A stretch of 64,000 bases of DNA from Anaeramoeba flamelloides (Eukaryota > Metamonada > Anaeramoebidae), in assembly GCA_027625915.1 (NCBI GenBank), contig JANTQA010000008.1, positions 2,311,001 through 2,375,000 of the forward strand. The letters run 5' to 3'. Every line of letters starts with the position of its first letter. Within the stretch, counting starts at the first letter, position 1. The notes beneath the pieces are model-generated. The model saw only the letters and a list, made by a program, of their open reading frames with translations, was not told the DNA's origin and ran no database searches. Below, in pieces: positions 35,954-49,400 of the stretch. Position numbers and translations under genes: made by a program.

Positions 35954-36301
35954 TTAAAAAATATTTGGAAAAATGAATTTGGAAAGCAAATTTTTCAAAA
36001 AAATGTTTTGTAAAATAATAATATATAAGAATGGGGGCCAGAGATTCAAGTTGACAAATAGTTTTGGATTCATCCAAATCAAAAAATAAAAGAAAAAGAT
36101 CTTCTGAAATGTTTTAATAGTCTTTTTTTTTCATTTTTGATTCCTAAAAATTTATTTGGAAAGGTAATCTTTTCTGTTTGATCTTCTAATAGAAATTATT
36201 TGTTTCAAATTCAGACCTTTTCGGGTATATTTTTTGGTTTACTATTTGATTAATTTCACTCATTGGTATCAACACATTTCTAGATCCAAAATTTAATTTA
36301 C

Positions 36302-36460
36302 ATATGGGAGTAGCTACACCATAAGACCTGATAAAAATCTGAGAGAGATGAGATAAGAACATTTGGTTTTAGTGGGTGTGATCGTAGATTCTCTAAAAAT
36401 TTTTTTGTAAAAATTATTTGTTATTTTTTTTTTAGTAATGTTCAACAATCAAAAAAAAGA
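36302..36460. mobile_element. B-type element, left part
   Basis: GGGAGTAGCTACACCATAAG through GTGTGATCGTAGATTCTC and TAGTAATGTTCAACAATC matches the first 160 bp of the 29569-30401 element. The outer TTAA has become ATAT. The rest of the element follows only at 37950, after about 1.5 kb of other sequence. Confidence 0.7.
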
Positions 36461-36833
36461 GGATTAAGCTCCATCCAAAAATGTGGGGCAAAAAAATATC
36501 CATCAATATAAGAATCAATTCTTTATTCTGTTATTAAACTCAAAACTTTAGACAAAAAAAAACGAAGCCATTAATAATAATAAAACTCTTGATTAAAATT
36601 TGTGTTTATTGATCAAAGTTCGAAGAATAAAAAATAAAAATAAAAAAAAAAAAATTGCCCCTAATTTTTGGAAAAATATCCAAAATTAGAAATATCTATT
36701 TAACAATCTTTAGTTCGATCTTTTTTTCAATTTTTTTTTTGATAATGTGTAAAATCATACTTCAATATATTTTTGATTTGATCTTTAGATTTTTTGTTTT
36801 TCATTTGATCATTAACTTTTTGTTTTTCCCATT

Positions 36834-36864
<31 letters not shown>

Positions 36865-37414
36865 CTTTTTAAAACATTTGAAAAAAAGTAAACTGAATGA
36901 AAAAAAAAAAAAAAAACCTTTTTTATTTTTTCTTTTTTTTTTGTTTATCTCACATCTTTAATTGAAGTGTACAACTGTTCTGAGCAATTTTTCCACCAAA
37001 GTCCATCGAAGTCAACTCAATTGTTTAGAATCAAAAGAATTTTTGGTTGATTTCTTATCACATCTCTTGTCAACTTTGTTAAATTTTGGAAAATAATAAT
37101 AAAAAAGTAAAAATGAAAAAAATGAACAATTCGAAAAAATAATGAAATGAGAAATTTGACTCTATTATTTTTTCAAAATTAAAAATTTTGCAAAATAATT
37201 TTGGTTCAAAAAAAATATTTAGAATCCATTAATAAAACTTCAAAATACAAGAAATTAAGTATGATATGCTAAAAAAACATATTATTGTTGTACATTTTGT
37301 ATAATTAAATTAATATTAAGAAATAATTATTGAAATAAAAAATGCCCTATATTATTGGAAATAGCTTATATTGATAAAATAGTTTTATTATTATTATTTT
37401 TTTTTTATTAAAAT
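36461..37414. other. gene-free, low-complexity stretch
   Basis: Mostly A/T runs, including a 28-base T run at 36837-36864 and an A run at about 36900-36916. No supported gene; a 78-codon frame here is Phe/Ile-rich low complexity. Confidence 0.5.
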
Positions 37415-37945
37415 AAACTTAATTCCATTAATTTGGACACAGTTTAAACAGTTGGAAGAATAATAATAACACGATTTACATCCAATTTGGAAATTAATTT
37501 TTATTCAACAAACTATTTCATTTTTTGTCTTTTTTGTTTTGTTTTCACTTCCTATTTTAGAGTTACTTAATATGTTTCGTTAGATCTGAAATTTTTTTAT
37601 AGATGGTTGATAGATGGTTACAGTTGAGTTTCTTAAATTGAAAAATCCACATACAACCGGTGCATGGTATCTTATCATTTGATCGATCAACCATTGTTGG
37701 TGTAATTTTAACAAATCTACCAATATATTTTTTGTTCAAACTCTTTCATTTAAGCTCGTTTCCTTATTTTGGACACACTTGTTTTGATTTTTTATTTTAT
37801 ATTGTTTTCTTATATTTGGATGAAAAAGATTACTTAAAAAACCATTAATACTATGTTACTTAAATATGGTTTTATATTAGGTTTGGAAAAATATAATAAA
37901 TTGAGTTTTTGTTTTCCTATTTTTGATTTTAGATGTGTCAAAATT
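37415..37945. repeat. A-type interspersed repeat, near-complete copy
   Basis: Matches 16330-16880 along its length (GGACACAGTTTAAACAGTTG, ACTATTTCATTTTTTGTC, TTTGATCGATCAACCATTG, GGATGAAAAAGATTACTTA). It is directly followed by the right part of a B-type element. Confidence 0.7.
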
Positions 37946-37949
37946 TTTG

Positions 37950-38582
37950 GAATGGGGTTTAGTTTTTTTTTTTGGGAGAAGATAATTTCAGATTCTTTGA
38001 ATAAAACTTGTAGCTATTTTGTGGTTTAAACTTTGATAACATAGAATCATATTCACTTCTCCAATTCCACTAAACCAAACTATTTAAAATCCTAACAAGT
38101 TATAATTTGACTTAATTATTCTAATTTTGGAATACTTCTAGCTATTTAAGTCCCATTTATGTTTCCTTTTATGATTCTCTCAATTGTAATGTTGTTGTTC
38201 TTTGTAAAAAAAATCTATTAATCCCAAAGGCCACTAATAAAAAAATATTTCTAATTGCTTTATGTTGTCAGGATTAAAAAAATCTCAAAAATGATGAAAA
38301 AATAAAAAAATGAAAAATTAAATGCCACAATAGAATGTTGAGAGAAGGATAAAAGATAAGTTATTCAACATTCAAAACACTATTTTTTGCAATTCAACTC
38401 AACATTCTATTGTGGGAATTTCTTTGAGACCTTGAAAAAAAAATTTAAAAAATCTAATGAATGAAGTACTTTAAATAATAAAAATCAATGAGATACAACC
38501 AGAGTAAAAATTGTTATTTTCTAATCCTCTTAAGAATTGCAAAAAAGTGAAAAATTTTTCTTTACCTTGGCTACTCCCTTAA
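37950..38582. mobile_element. B-type element, right part
   Basis: Aligns with 29765-30401 (AGATAATTTCAGATTCTT, TATTCACTTCTCCAATTCC, TAAATGCCACAATAGAATG) and ends CCTTGGCTACTCCCTTAA, the intact terminal inverted repeat. An inner hairpin pairs GCCACAATAGAATGTTGAG (near 38324) with CTCAACATTCTATTGTGG (near 38397). Confidence 0.72.
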
Positions 38583-39509
38583 GCTAAAAATTTAATCAAA
38601 AAAAATTTACTCAAAAAATTTAAAAATGAAAGATCAAACTCTGAATTACTTTGGGTTCATTTTCTTTTCACAAATAGAACAATGAAGGTGGTTTGGTTTC
38701 AAGGTAATAATATCTTGTGGCACTCAATAATATTTTTCTGTAAGGTTTACACAATAAAAAATTTTGAAAATCGTAAAATGTACTTAATCCTTGAGAATCC
38801 AAATTTTAAACGTATAACTCACAACTTAATAGAATGATGACTAATTAAATTAACCTTGTTCAAAACCCCATTCAATCAATCAAAAAAACAAGAATAAAAA
38901 TATCATTTTCGAAATGCATAACAAACTTTTATAAAAACTCTTTTTTTAAAAAAAAAGTTGATCTACTTTTGCTATCAAACAATTGATTGAATATTCTATA
39001 GAAACCCCACTTTAATGAACTTTAGGTAGGTTTATTACTCAGTTTATAAAAAAATTATTAAGTTAGAAAAAGGATTTGATTTCGAAAAATTGAAATTCAC
39101 ATCAATTTTTATAATATTCTCTTATATAAATCTTGTCAGGGTTTTTTTTTAAAATCAGTTCTTTTTTTTTCAATATTATAATTGTGCTTGAAATTTAAAT
39201 TAAATAAAATATAAATAAGGTTTTCTTTTTTCAAATTCTGAAATCTGAGTTTCATGTAAACTATTATTCGTTCACAAAAGTTATATAAAAAATAATAAAC
39301 TCTGTTTCAGTCAAAGGGAAAAAAGTTTTTTTCAAATATCAATTATTTTATATAATTGACCTTTGAAGAACAAATCAGAAATAAACAGAATAATACACCT
39401 CAAAGAAATGTTGATACATGTCTGAAAGAAAACTAATTAATCAATAGCTTTTCTTAAAAATTGAAAAACTCAAATTCTTAGGGCATTATTGAGAAAACAA
39501 CGATGTTCG

Positions 39510-39690
39510 TTTTGAACTTCTACTGGTATTCGAACAATAAATATGAAACATTTTTCACTTCATTTTCCATACTTTTCTTTTAGAAATTAAGCCCTCAAAC
39601 AAAGTTTGTTGGTATTTGTGGTCTCTATTTGAAAAAGGAAATGAAAATGAAGTGAAAATTTTTTACATTTATTAAACAAATATCAAGATC
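39510..39690. repeat. foldback element related to 23755-23959
   Basis: The left arm TTCTACTGGTATTCGAACAA with ATTTTTCACTTCATTTTCC is mirrored by GAAAATGAAGTGAAAATTTT and AAACAAATATCAAG. Motifs and arm order match the TTAA foldback in the receptor intron. Ends are worn and no TTAA is clear. Confidence 0.55.
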
Positions 39691-40963
39691 AAAGATCAAA
39701 TTAAAATTGCAATAGAAATCAATAGATTTCTCAACAATCTTTATATGGTTTCAATGACCTTAGAATAACACGTTTTTACCAAGTGACTATTGATCTTGCA
39801 ATAAAAAATTTTTTGCAAATGAAAGACGTTTTTAAAAAAAAAAATGAAAAAAAAAAACAAAAATGTGTAGAAATGTGAAAAAATGATTTCAATTTTGAAA
39901 ATTTCCAAAATAAAATTTTTCTTCTAATATCTATTCAAACCCTTTAAACACGTGTATTATACGATTACAACTGGGCCCCTTTGACTGAAAAATAGTTTAA
40001 TTAAAAAAAAAGTTCAAATAAATATGTAGAGATCACAAATTATAACCTACGTACTGAGAAAAATCCCCATTGTTTAAAAATAAAAATAACAAAATTGAAT
40101 AAAAAAGAAAATTATTTCCGATTTATTAAACAAATAATAACAAAGTCTATATATTTTTTTTTAAACATAAACTTTTCTTTCTGAAATTATAAGTAAAAAA
40201 TTTTTGATAAAAACAGATAAAGAAATTTCCCTATTAAAAGTTAAATATGGTATTGTGGTTACTGTGGAAATATTTTGAGAATTCCTTGGATTATGAGGCA
40301 AAGTTTTAAAAATTTTCTTATCTTATTATTTCCAATTCTCATAAAGTAAAATAAGAAGTATTTTACTAGAAAAATTGTCTTTAAATATGATATTTAAAGT
40401 TATTTTTGAAGAGTTTTAAAAAAAAATTGCCACTTTTTTAATTGATAACAGTGATATTTGTGAATATCTTAATTTTAAACCAATTTTAAGCATATTTTGG
40501 GCATGGGAACCAAAATATTTGTTCAAGAAAAACCAAAAAACAAAAGTTTTTGATAATTTGGGGAATCTTTAAAAAATGAATTTATTGCATTTCTTTCTTA
40601 AAAACAATGCCTAAACACAAAAATTGTGTTTTCTCACTAAGAAAAAAAAAACAATATCATTTTTTTTAAAAAAAATTTTGTTTGGTCTCATTTTTTGTTT
40701 GGAAAAAGAGAGAAGAGACCATTAATAAAAGTATTTCAAAAGGTGAAAAAAACATAATTTAAAATTTAGAAAAAAAAAAAAAATCATTTTATTTTAATAT
40801 ATCAAGTCAAGAAATTTTGGAGGAAAGTTCAAAAACAATCAGTAATTGTTAATAACGCCAGAGGCATGTAGATTTTTAATTTTAATCATTTTCGAGAATT
40901 TTCTGACAAACAGAAAATAAAATGATAGACAGATCTCATTGAAAAGGGTGGACGATCTAGTTT

Positions 40964-41107
40964 ATGTCTGTAAAATTTAAACCAAGTTTTGTCTGCAATG
41001 ATGAAAATTCAAAATTTAACTTCAATGTTTTCGCTAACTACATTGGGAGAATGGGATCCTTTAAAGAGAAAGTTCTTCAAAGTACCATTAAAAAATTAAC
41101 AAATTAG
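40964..41107 (+). CDS. possible 47-aa protein, unrecognised
   Basis: ATG at 40964 opens a 47-codon frame ending with TAG at 41105-41107. Its base composition is richer than the flanks and its protein looks ordinary rather than low-complexity: MSVKFKPSFVCNDENSKFNF, later ANYIGRMGSFKEKVLQST. A stop lies two codons upstream, so this would be the true start. No domain, signal peptide or membrane segment is seen. The opposite strand is also partly open here, so the coding strand is not certain. It could be an exon of a decayed gene. Confidence 0.22.
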   Translation: MSVKFKPSFVCNDENSKFNFNVFANYIGRMGSFKEKVLQSTIKKLTN

Positions 41108-41470
41108 TTGTTTTTGTTTAAATTTGTTTTATTTGTTGTTTTTTTGTTTCGACGAGTTAGATCATGAGTTGAAAACATACAAATAGCATCTGTATTGCTT
41201 CATTTGTGCAACAACCACCTTTTATAATTTTTTGTTTTGGTTCCCTTTCCAGAATCAAAATATGAGATTGTTTCTTCTCATAAGATGATATTAATCTTCT
41301 TTCTTCTAACTCCTCAATATCACCTTATATCACTTTGAAAAAAATCATTTTTTTCGTTCTTACTGGGCAAACTCAGATTATAAAAAGGAGATTTTTTCCA
41401 AATCAAAACAATAAACACAGAAATAATCACATTATTATCATCTTAAGTATCATGGTCAAATACTCACAAC

Positions 41471-41520
41471 CTTATATATATACATATATATATTAATATA
41501 TATATGTATGTATGTATGTA
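41471..41520. repeat. TATA / GTAT microsatellite
   Basis: Alternating TA with interspersed C and G, then four GTAT units. Simple repeat, prone to length change. Confidence 0.85.
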
Positions 41521-41599
41521 TTTAGTTACCGATTCTAAATTTGGTTTTTTAAAAAAAAATAGATACAAGAACAGCTTTTCTAAATTTATTATTTCAACT

Positions 41600-43165
41600 C
41601 AAAAAAATCAAAAAAAAATATAGAAACAAAGAATTTTTTATTGTAAAAATTGATATTAAAAAATACCTTGACACAATTAGTCATATACTGGTTCACTATG
41701 AACTCAATAAATATATCAAAAATGAAAAAATCAAAAAATGGTTACAAAAATATTATAAAAAGGTTGGAATAGGAGTTTATCAAGGTCACACTTTCCCATT
41801 AATTGTTTTGATTTATCTACCATTTTTAAATTGAAAAAAATAATATATTTAGTTCATCATGTTCAAGTGTTTGTAAATGAATCATTTTTACAAATGACTT
41901 AATTTTAATAATGGAACAAACAATTTGAGAAATTGTCAAAAAGTTAATATTAATTTATAAAATTATTCAAAAATTTGGAATGAATCCAAAATTTAGAGAA
42001 AACTTTTAAATCGATTTAATTTATCTGTAATAAAGTATTTAACAATTGGATTGAAAAAGAGAAACAATTACAAATAAACTTTAAAAAAGTAAAAGACAAT
42101 TTTAAAAAAATCAAAATGATTTTTAAATAAAAAAAAAATCAGCCAAATCGAGCAAAATTACAAATGTTTAAATTGATAATGATTAATCAATTATTTTATG
42201 GATTAGTTATTTTTAATCTAACTCAAAAATATTTCATAATGATAGATTTTTGGATAAATAAAAAATCTAAAAATTATTAAAAATATCAATACAGTCTCCC
42301 AAGAATAATTTATAAAACTGAAGCCAAAATTGATCAAGTAAGAATTTTAATTTTTAAAAGAAGATTTAAACTCAAAAAGAAATTAGAAATTCTTCGTTTT
42401 GAAAACATATTAAAAAATTTAATATTTTCAAAAAATGACAACAAAATTAATTGGAAATTAGAAGATTTAAATTTACAAAACACTAATCTTAATCAATTTC
42501 GAGTAAACTTAATACTAAATAGTACTAGGTGGAAAGATCAGGAATATTTATAAATGATTAGGTATTATAACAATATAAACAATTAGTTATGTATAGGTTT
42601 TTTTTAATTCAAAAGAATGGAGAAAAATCAATATTTTACTCAATTCTTTTGAATTCTGGAAAATTTAACGTAGCTTTTTTTAATTTGAGAAATAAACTAT
42701 AAATTTCTGAAATTTTCTGTTTATTTCTTTAATTAAAAAAATAAACCAACAATAAAAATTATTTAAAATGGAAGGTTTCTACTTCCATCTAATAACTAAG
42801 AAATTCCACAAATTATCTAAATAGATATTCTTATATTTATGATAAGCATAAAATGAAAATAAAAGCTTACAATTTATGTAAAAAATATTTAAACTTTGAA
42901 ATCAATTGAATATATCGATCATTTTTAATGGAGACGACCCATTCTATAAAGAAAATCAAATAATTTGGATAAAAGATTTAATTCAAATAAACAAAAATAA
43001 TCAGATCAATATCTTTGATTTTATTCAAAATAAAGAATCATTATTTGTTTTATCATTAGTTTATGATAAAGAAAATATTATGATTCTTTATTAAAATTTC
43101 TAAACAAAAATTTAAAAATTAGATAAGTAAGGGGAAATTAATTTCCTCCATTCAAAATAATATAT
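41600..43165 (+). mobile_element. non-LTR retrotransposon (LINE), 5'-truncated, plus strand
   Basis: Same family as 22145-23757. The order of reverse-transcriptase blocks is clear: KIDIKKYLDTISHILVHYEL (first catalytic Asp), VGIGVYQGHTFPLIV (QG block, followed by a stop), VFVNES in place of the usual F-A/V-D-D, then KIIQKFGMNPK. Further on come RRFKLKKKLEIL, WKLEDLNLQ and LILNSTRWKDQEYL. The final block at 42906-43094 (YKENQIIWIKDLIQI, KESLFVLSLV) matches the C-terminus of the minus-strand copy, but the zinc-binding Cys/His are mostly lost. It ends AATTAATTTCCTCCATTC. Catalytic residues are substituted and several stops occur, so the copy is dead. It lies just upstream of the RhoGAP gene. Confidence 0.85.
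42585..42775. repeat. palindromic insert within the second LINE copy
   Basis: Starts TAGGTTTTTTTTAATTC with AAAGAATGGAG, contains TTTTGAATTCTGGAAAA and GTAGCTTTTTTTAATTTG, and ends near AAAAAAATAAACC. It separates the same LINE coding blocks as the insert at 22560-22800. Its parts occur in the opposite order, as if inserted or flipped in reverse orientation. Confidence 0.7.
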
Positions 43166-43469
43166 ATATATTTATATAAAGTTTTCAACATCTACCACAC
43201 TAAATCCTAAAAATGAATTTAATGAATCGGTTTGGGAAAAATTGAGAAATTCATTGATATTCATATCAAAAAGTAAAAACACCATAATTTTTTTATTTTC
43301 AAAGGCATTCTAAAATGCTTGACATTCTAAAACAAATAACCAAAACCAACGCAATAACACCATTACAATTTAACTTTATTCTTGGAATGTCTCAGAAATT
43401 TCGACTTTTCATTTTTTTATTTTTTACAATCCTCTAACTTTTGTTTCTAAATTTTCACCGAAAGCCTTT

Positions 43470-46400
43470 ATGTCACAATTAGTAAAGGCATTATTTAAAT
43501 TTGAACAATCAAACCCTGATGAAATAAGTCTTGAAATTGGGGACGTTATTGAGTTTATTCGCGAAATTGAAGATGGTTGGAGCTATGGCAAAAAAATGAG
43601 CACTGGTATTGCAGGTGTCTATCCAAGTAATTATGTCCAACCAATAACAAAAAGAGAAGTGCCCAAAATAATTGAAAATAAAAGGATAACCAACACCAAA
43701 ACTACCACAACAAAAACACAAACACAAACAAACTCAAACTCTTTTCAAGAAAAAAAACTTACCCAAGAAAAGCATAAAGAAAATAATTTCAATGAAAATG
43801 TCAATTTCAATGAAAATAATAGTTTTATGGAAAACAATAACAATAGCAAACCAAAACAGCAAGTCAAAGAAGGGAAAGTTCTTTCTCGGGTTCCACCAAA
43901 AAAGATCATCAAAGAAGGCTGGCTTGTTAAAAAAGGAGAAAAACGTAAAAATTGGAAAAAAAGATATTTTAAATTATACCCACGCTCTATAGGCTATTAT
44001 AAAAAAAAAAACGTATACAATTTTCCTTGTATTTATTCACATGTGCTCAAAAGAACTGGGATCTTATTGTTTCTTTTAATTTTTTTTTTTTGAAAAAAGA
44101 AATGTTTTATGTCGAAATTTCTTTTCTTCTTTTTATTTAAATTGAAATTTGATCTTTAAAAATAAAAAAAAAATCCTTAGTCAGACAAACCTTTAGGAAT
44201 CGTTCTGTTGACTGGTAGCGCAGCTGGTAAAAGGATCGGTGCAAAAAAAAAGAAAGAACAAAATTTGTTCTTTTTAAAGACAACAAAAAGGTTTTGGGAA
44301 TTCAGGGCCAAAACACAAGAAGAAAGGGACGAATGGGTGGGCGTGATTACAAAACAAATTTTGAGTATTACCGAGGTAAAATTTCTTTTTATCTTTTTGT
44401 CTATCTTTCTTTGGGTATTTGGATCTTTTTATCCAATTTTTTTTTTTTTTTTTACTTTTTCTCTTTTTTTTAGGTAACAATTTTCCTTTTGAACTTTTAA
44501 TCTTACTCTCTGTTTGGGAAATGTTTTTAATTTTTTTCCATCTTTTATCTAACAATTTCAACAGGAGACCTTACAAACCGAAACACCAAATGAAGAAACA
44601 AACGAACGACTAATTGAAAAAAAGAATGAAGAAACAAACAAACCCAAAGTAAATGTCAATAAACAACAACCAACAATTAAGACAACACCCAAAATACCAA
44701 TCCTACCAAAAAAGCAATTACCAAAAACACCACCAAAACCAAAATTTCTTCAAAAAAAACAAACAAACCAATCAAACGAATCTTATCCTATTGACTCAAA
44801 GATCATTTCTACAACAAAATTATCAGAAGAAAATAAAAAGCCGTGGGCAAAATCATCAAAAAAAGTTACAAACCAAGAACAGAATAACGAGGATGACATT
44901 AACGAGAATCAATATTTCGGAATTCCTTTAGACAAAGTCCTTGAAAAAGACAATTCAGGAGTCCCATTAATTGTACTCAATATTGCGAATTTAATTGGGA
45001 AAACGGGTAAAATATTTATCTCTTTCTTTGTTTGAAATTGCTGCTATGTTTTTGATTAAAAGCCTCTCAATACTAAAATTTGCAATATTTTGGCTTTCCA
45101 TAAATTCACATTTTTTGATATCATTTCGATTGACTAATATATTGCATTTCGACCCCCCATAAAACATAAAATTAGGATAGTTATGAAACCCAAATTGTTC
45201 AGTCAACTATTTTTTTTCTAAAGACATTTATTTTTCAAAAACTCCACGATCTTACATATACAATAACATTTTGCCCTCTAAAGTTGTTTTAAAAAACTGT
45301 AACAAAATAAGGTTTTAAAGTCCTTGAAATAGGTCTATTTAAGGAGGTACGTTCCAAATCAATTATTTAGATACATTTAAAAATTCCATCCTTTCGTTTT
45401 GACAAAGTTTTTACCGTCTTTTATTCACAAATTCAAATAAATTTGATTAATAAAGTAGTACATTTGCCTTTTTTTTGATCATCAATTAAAAATGATCTAT
45501 GTATTAGATCAAAAACTTGAAGAATTTGAGAAAAAAATCTGCATTTCGATACAAATTTAAAGGTTGAATCATCAATCTTTAGACTTCATAGTTGCAAAAT
45601 ATCTTTCTTAATTTTGTCTTGGGGTGTAGATTAGTTGATAAAAAATTCGGTTTTTTGAAAAAAATTAAATAATTAACCTCAGAGATTATTTTGGCAAATT
45701 ATTTCTGAAATCATGGGAAATATATTGATGTTACCACTATTTATATAAAAAGTAAATTATAATCATTCTTTAAGTTTTTATGTTTATGATTATTGAATAA
45801 ACTTTCAAATTAAAAAATTGAAAAAATAATTACTTTTGGAGGTTCTAAATATTAATTATTAAATACCAGAATACTATTCTTTTGGTTTCAGTATTTTTAG
45901 ATTTGGAAAATTAAACAAATATAAAATTCACAAATGAAAATTTTTAATAGTGATCATTAGTAAAAAATCTAATAATTAATTATTCAATAAGATTTTTAAT
46001 TGGTTTTTTACAATCACAGAAACCATTTCGACTATCGAGCACTGATATCATTTACACTCAATTAAAATATACTTTAATTATAGACGATTTTTTGGTGATG
46101 ATAATATCTTAACAAATATAAAAGGATGGATTTTATAAAGTGTGTTCAGAATTCATTTGTAACGTACATCCTTAGTTTATGGATGATTTTGAAAATTTTT
46201 TTGTTACACTTTTTTTAAAATGACTCTAGTATGAAATTTAGTTTATTTAATAAAAATAAACTGGAAAATATGTGTTATTTGCGATCAAAACTCCTGAATA
46301 TTGTTAAAATAAATTTAAAAGACTTCATAGAGAAAAAAAACCTAATTTTGTACTTTTTTATATTCTCCTTTTTTATTAAATACACCAAACAAATGTTCAT

Positions 46401-49400
46401 TGTAATATATTCTCTTTTAGACAACTGACGTGCTTTTTTTTCTAATTATGAAATCAAAAATATCTGTTGTTTTTGACAATTAACAGACTTTGTTTTTTCA
46501 TTGAAATTATTTTTCATGATTTGTCTTCAATTTGGAAATTAATTTAATCTATCAAGAGTTAGACTCTTTATCGAGTCTGGTTTATAATCGCGTCATTTCT
46601 AATTCAGGAAAAATTAGTTTTTAGGATTATTAAAATTTTCAAAATTTTTTAAAGAAAAAATTAAAATTATGATTTTAAAATTCAAAAAAGAAATTGAAAT
46701 TTTACAAGATTTTTAAATATCAGAATGGATTTTAAATTTTTCCAATGATCTTTTTAATTTCTTTGAAAATAACTTACAAATAAATTTAATTGATAAAAAA
46801 ATTAAAGTATTTTTTATAACAAAATTTACATTCAGGGCAATTGACGCTATTTTTCCAATATTTTCTCTATTTTGAATTTTAAAAATCAAATTTTCAGGAA
46901 TTAAAAAGCCTTTATCAAAATTTTGCTTTTTATCTCTTTCTAGATCCTTTGAAAATTCATAAAGAAAATTACAACTTACGTTTTGAAAATTTTACTTTTT
47001 TACCAAACTGGAAAATGTTTATGTAATGTTTGAAAATTTATCTCTTTGATCTGAAATTCAAAGAGTTGTTGCTAAAACAATTTACAGAAAAAAAGTAAAA
47101 TTTACATTTTTTGAATATTGTTGAAGGAATTTCATTTTTTTTTTGATCAAGCCTTTTAGAATCCAAAAATCCAACAACAAAACCTCAAAAAAAAAAAATT
47201 ATAAATTTGAAAACAAACTAAACTGAAAAAGATAATTAAAAGATCCCAAATCTTAAAAAAAAACAAAATTAAAGACTTTATAATACTGTTAATTATACAC
47301 ACCTAAATATGGCTTTGTTGATATGGCAAACAAAGGTGTAAATGCTTATGTTTAAATATAAGCATTTTTCTTGGAAGTGGTGTGTTCTGTATTATTTCAT
47401 TTAAAATGTGAATCTTCAAACACAAAGATATTTTAAGGATCAATGGTTAAGAAAACAATTTATAATGTTGATTTTTTATTTGAAATAAGAGAAAAAGGTT
47501 TAATTGAATTTCTGGAAAAATGTTAAAACTAAACAGATCTTAACTTCACAAAATTTGAGGAAGACATTGTTATTATTATTCAATAATATTTAAAAACGAA
47601 ATTATTACACTTCATTAATTGTATGATGAATATGATGCGTATTTTCACAAAGACTGCTTTGTTCATGTTCATTTTTGAAAAACACTTTATTGAATAAAAA
47701 AAAGAAACTTGAAAAAAAAATTTTTTTATTTTCATTTTATATTTGTACTTTTTATCATTGTTCTGATTCACCAACACGTTTATTAGTGGTTATATAGTTA
47801 AACAGGTGGTTTTATATTTTAGTAATTGTAGAAAAATTAATTTTTTCCAAAATTATATCAATAGTTTAACGAATGACATATTATTAATTATTATATTAGC
47901 ACAGCACAATACTCAATTCTAAATAATTTATAAAAGAGAACTTTCAAACGAGTTAACAAAAAAAAATTGGCAAAAATTTATGAATGTGTCTGTTTTTATA
48001 TTTTAAGAGTTTCTTTAAACAAATATTTATCATTTAACTTTCCCTTATTTATCTTTATCTTTATTATTATTCTTTCTATATTTTTATTTTTGTATGAATT
48101 TATTTGATGAATAAATTTGAAATTGAAATTAATTGTAATTAGGATTACAGACACTTGGAATATTTCGTTTAAATGGTAACCAATCAGAAATTGAAAAATA
48201 TAAACAAGAACTTGATCAAGGAAAAACTGTGAATTTTGATAATGAAACCAATATCCATAACGCATCAAACTTATTAAAAATGTTTCTCCGTGAACTCCCT
48301 TCATCATTATTAACATCTCAGCTCCATGGAAACTTTATAGAAGCAATATGTAAGTATATTCTCTAACTTTTTTTGTATATTTATTCTTTTTTTTTTTTTT
48401 ACAAATGACAAAACTCATATAGCCCAAAACTGGCAATGTATCTAAATTTTAAGTAAATCCTAAAGATTTATTTTGGATTTGTTATTAAATTTTTAATCAG
48501 AATTTTGTAATGAAATCTTCAAATTGAATAAATATAATAATTTCAAAAATATCTTATTTATGAATAAATGATTCGAAATAAGAATAACTTGATAGTTTAT
48601 TTTCCAATATTACATACACAAGTTCCAAGGCTACCATAGTTTTTTTTTAAGAATAAAGTTTCATAACGCATTTCCAAAAAATTGGTAGATTTTTATCTTT
48701 CAAATAATATTTTCTTTACAAAAATTTCAAATCATATTCTCTTTTGAAGTATTTCTATCCGTAAATTGGTAATATAAAATTTGGATAAAAATTAATACTA
48801 ACAATTATTTATTGAAGAAGAGAAAGGAGTAATTAAAGAAAATTTTACCAAAAAAAAAAAAAGAGAAGAAGAAAAATAATTAAAATATTAATATAAAAAA
48901 TAATAATATCATTTACATGGCCAAATTAAAAACATATTCACTGTCGTTAGTTTTTTTTTTAATTTTTGAAATTATTTTTTCATTTCTTAAATTAAAAAAA
49001 ATCGTCGTTAGCTTTTCTTGAGTTTTCTGTTGATTTGTAAAATCGATAGATTTTCGTTAGGCTTTTTTGAGTTTTCTATTTATCTGGAAAATCAATAGAT
49101 TTTCGTTAGGTTTTTTTTACTTTAGAAATAAACCGAAAATTTTAATAAATTTTCTGTTTGTTTCTAAAGTAAAAAAAACCCTAGAACACTTCACACATAA
49201 AATAGAAAACCTCAAAAAAACCTAGAACACTTAATAAATAAAACAGAAAATCTCAAGAAAACCTAACGAAAATCTAGAACACCTTTTCAAATAAAAAAGA
49301 AAACCTCAAGAAAACCTAGGTACTTGACGGCACTTGAAGACATTTTTCATTAGATTTTCCAGAATTTAAAAGAATATTTGATTTTACTCTATTCTTTTAA

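Larger units (their letters stand above)
38583..41599. other. gene-poor stretch with repeats
   Basis: Contains a block at about 38975-39115 similar to 17225-17370, a diverged foldback at 39510-39690 related to 23755-23959, a short open frame at 40964-41107, and a TATA/GTAT microsatellite at 41471-41520. Nothing else is supported. Confidence 0.5.

Noticed and set aside
47996-48316. 106-codon minus-strand frame
   Set aside because: Shadow of RhoGAP exon 4 and its upstream intron.
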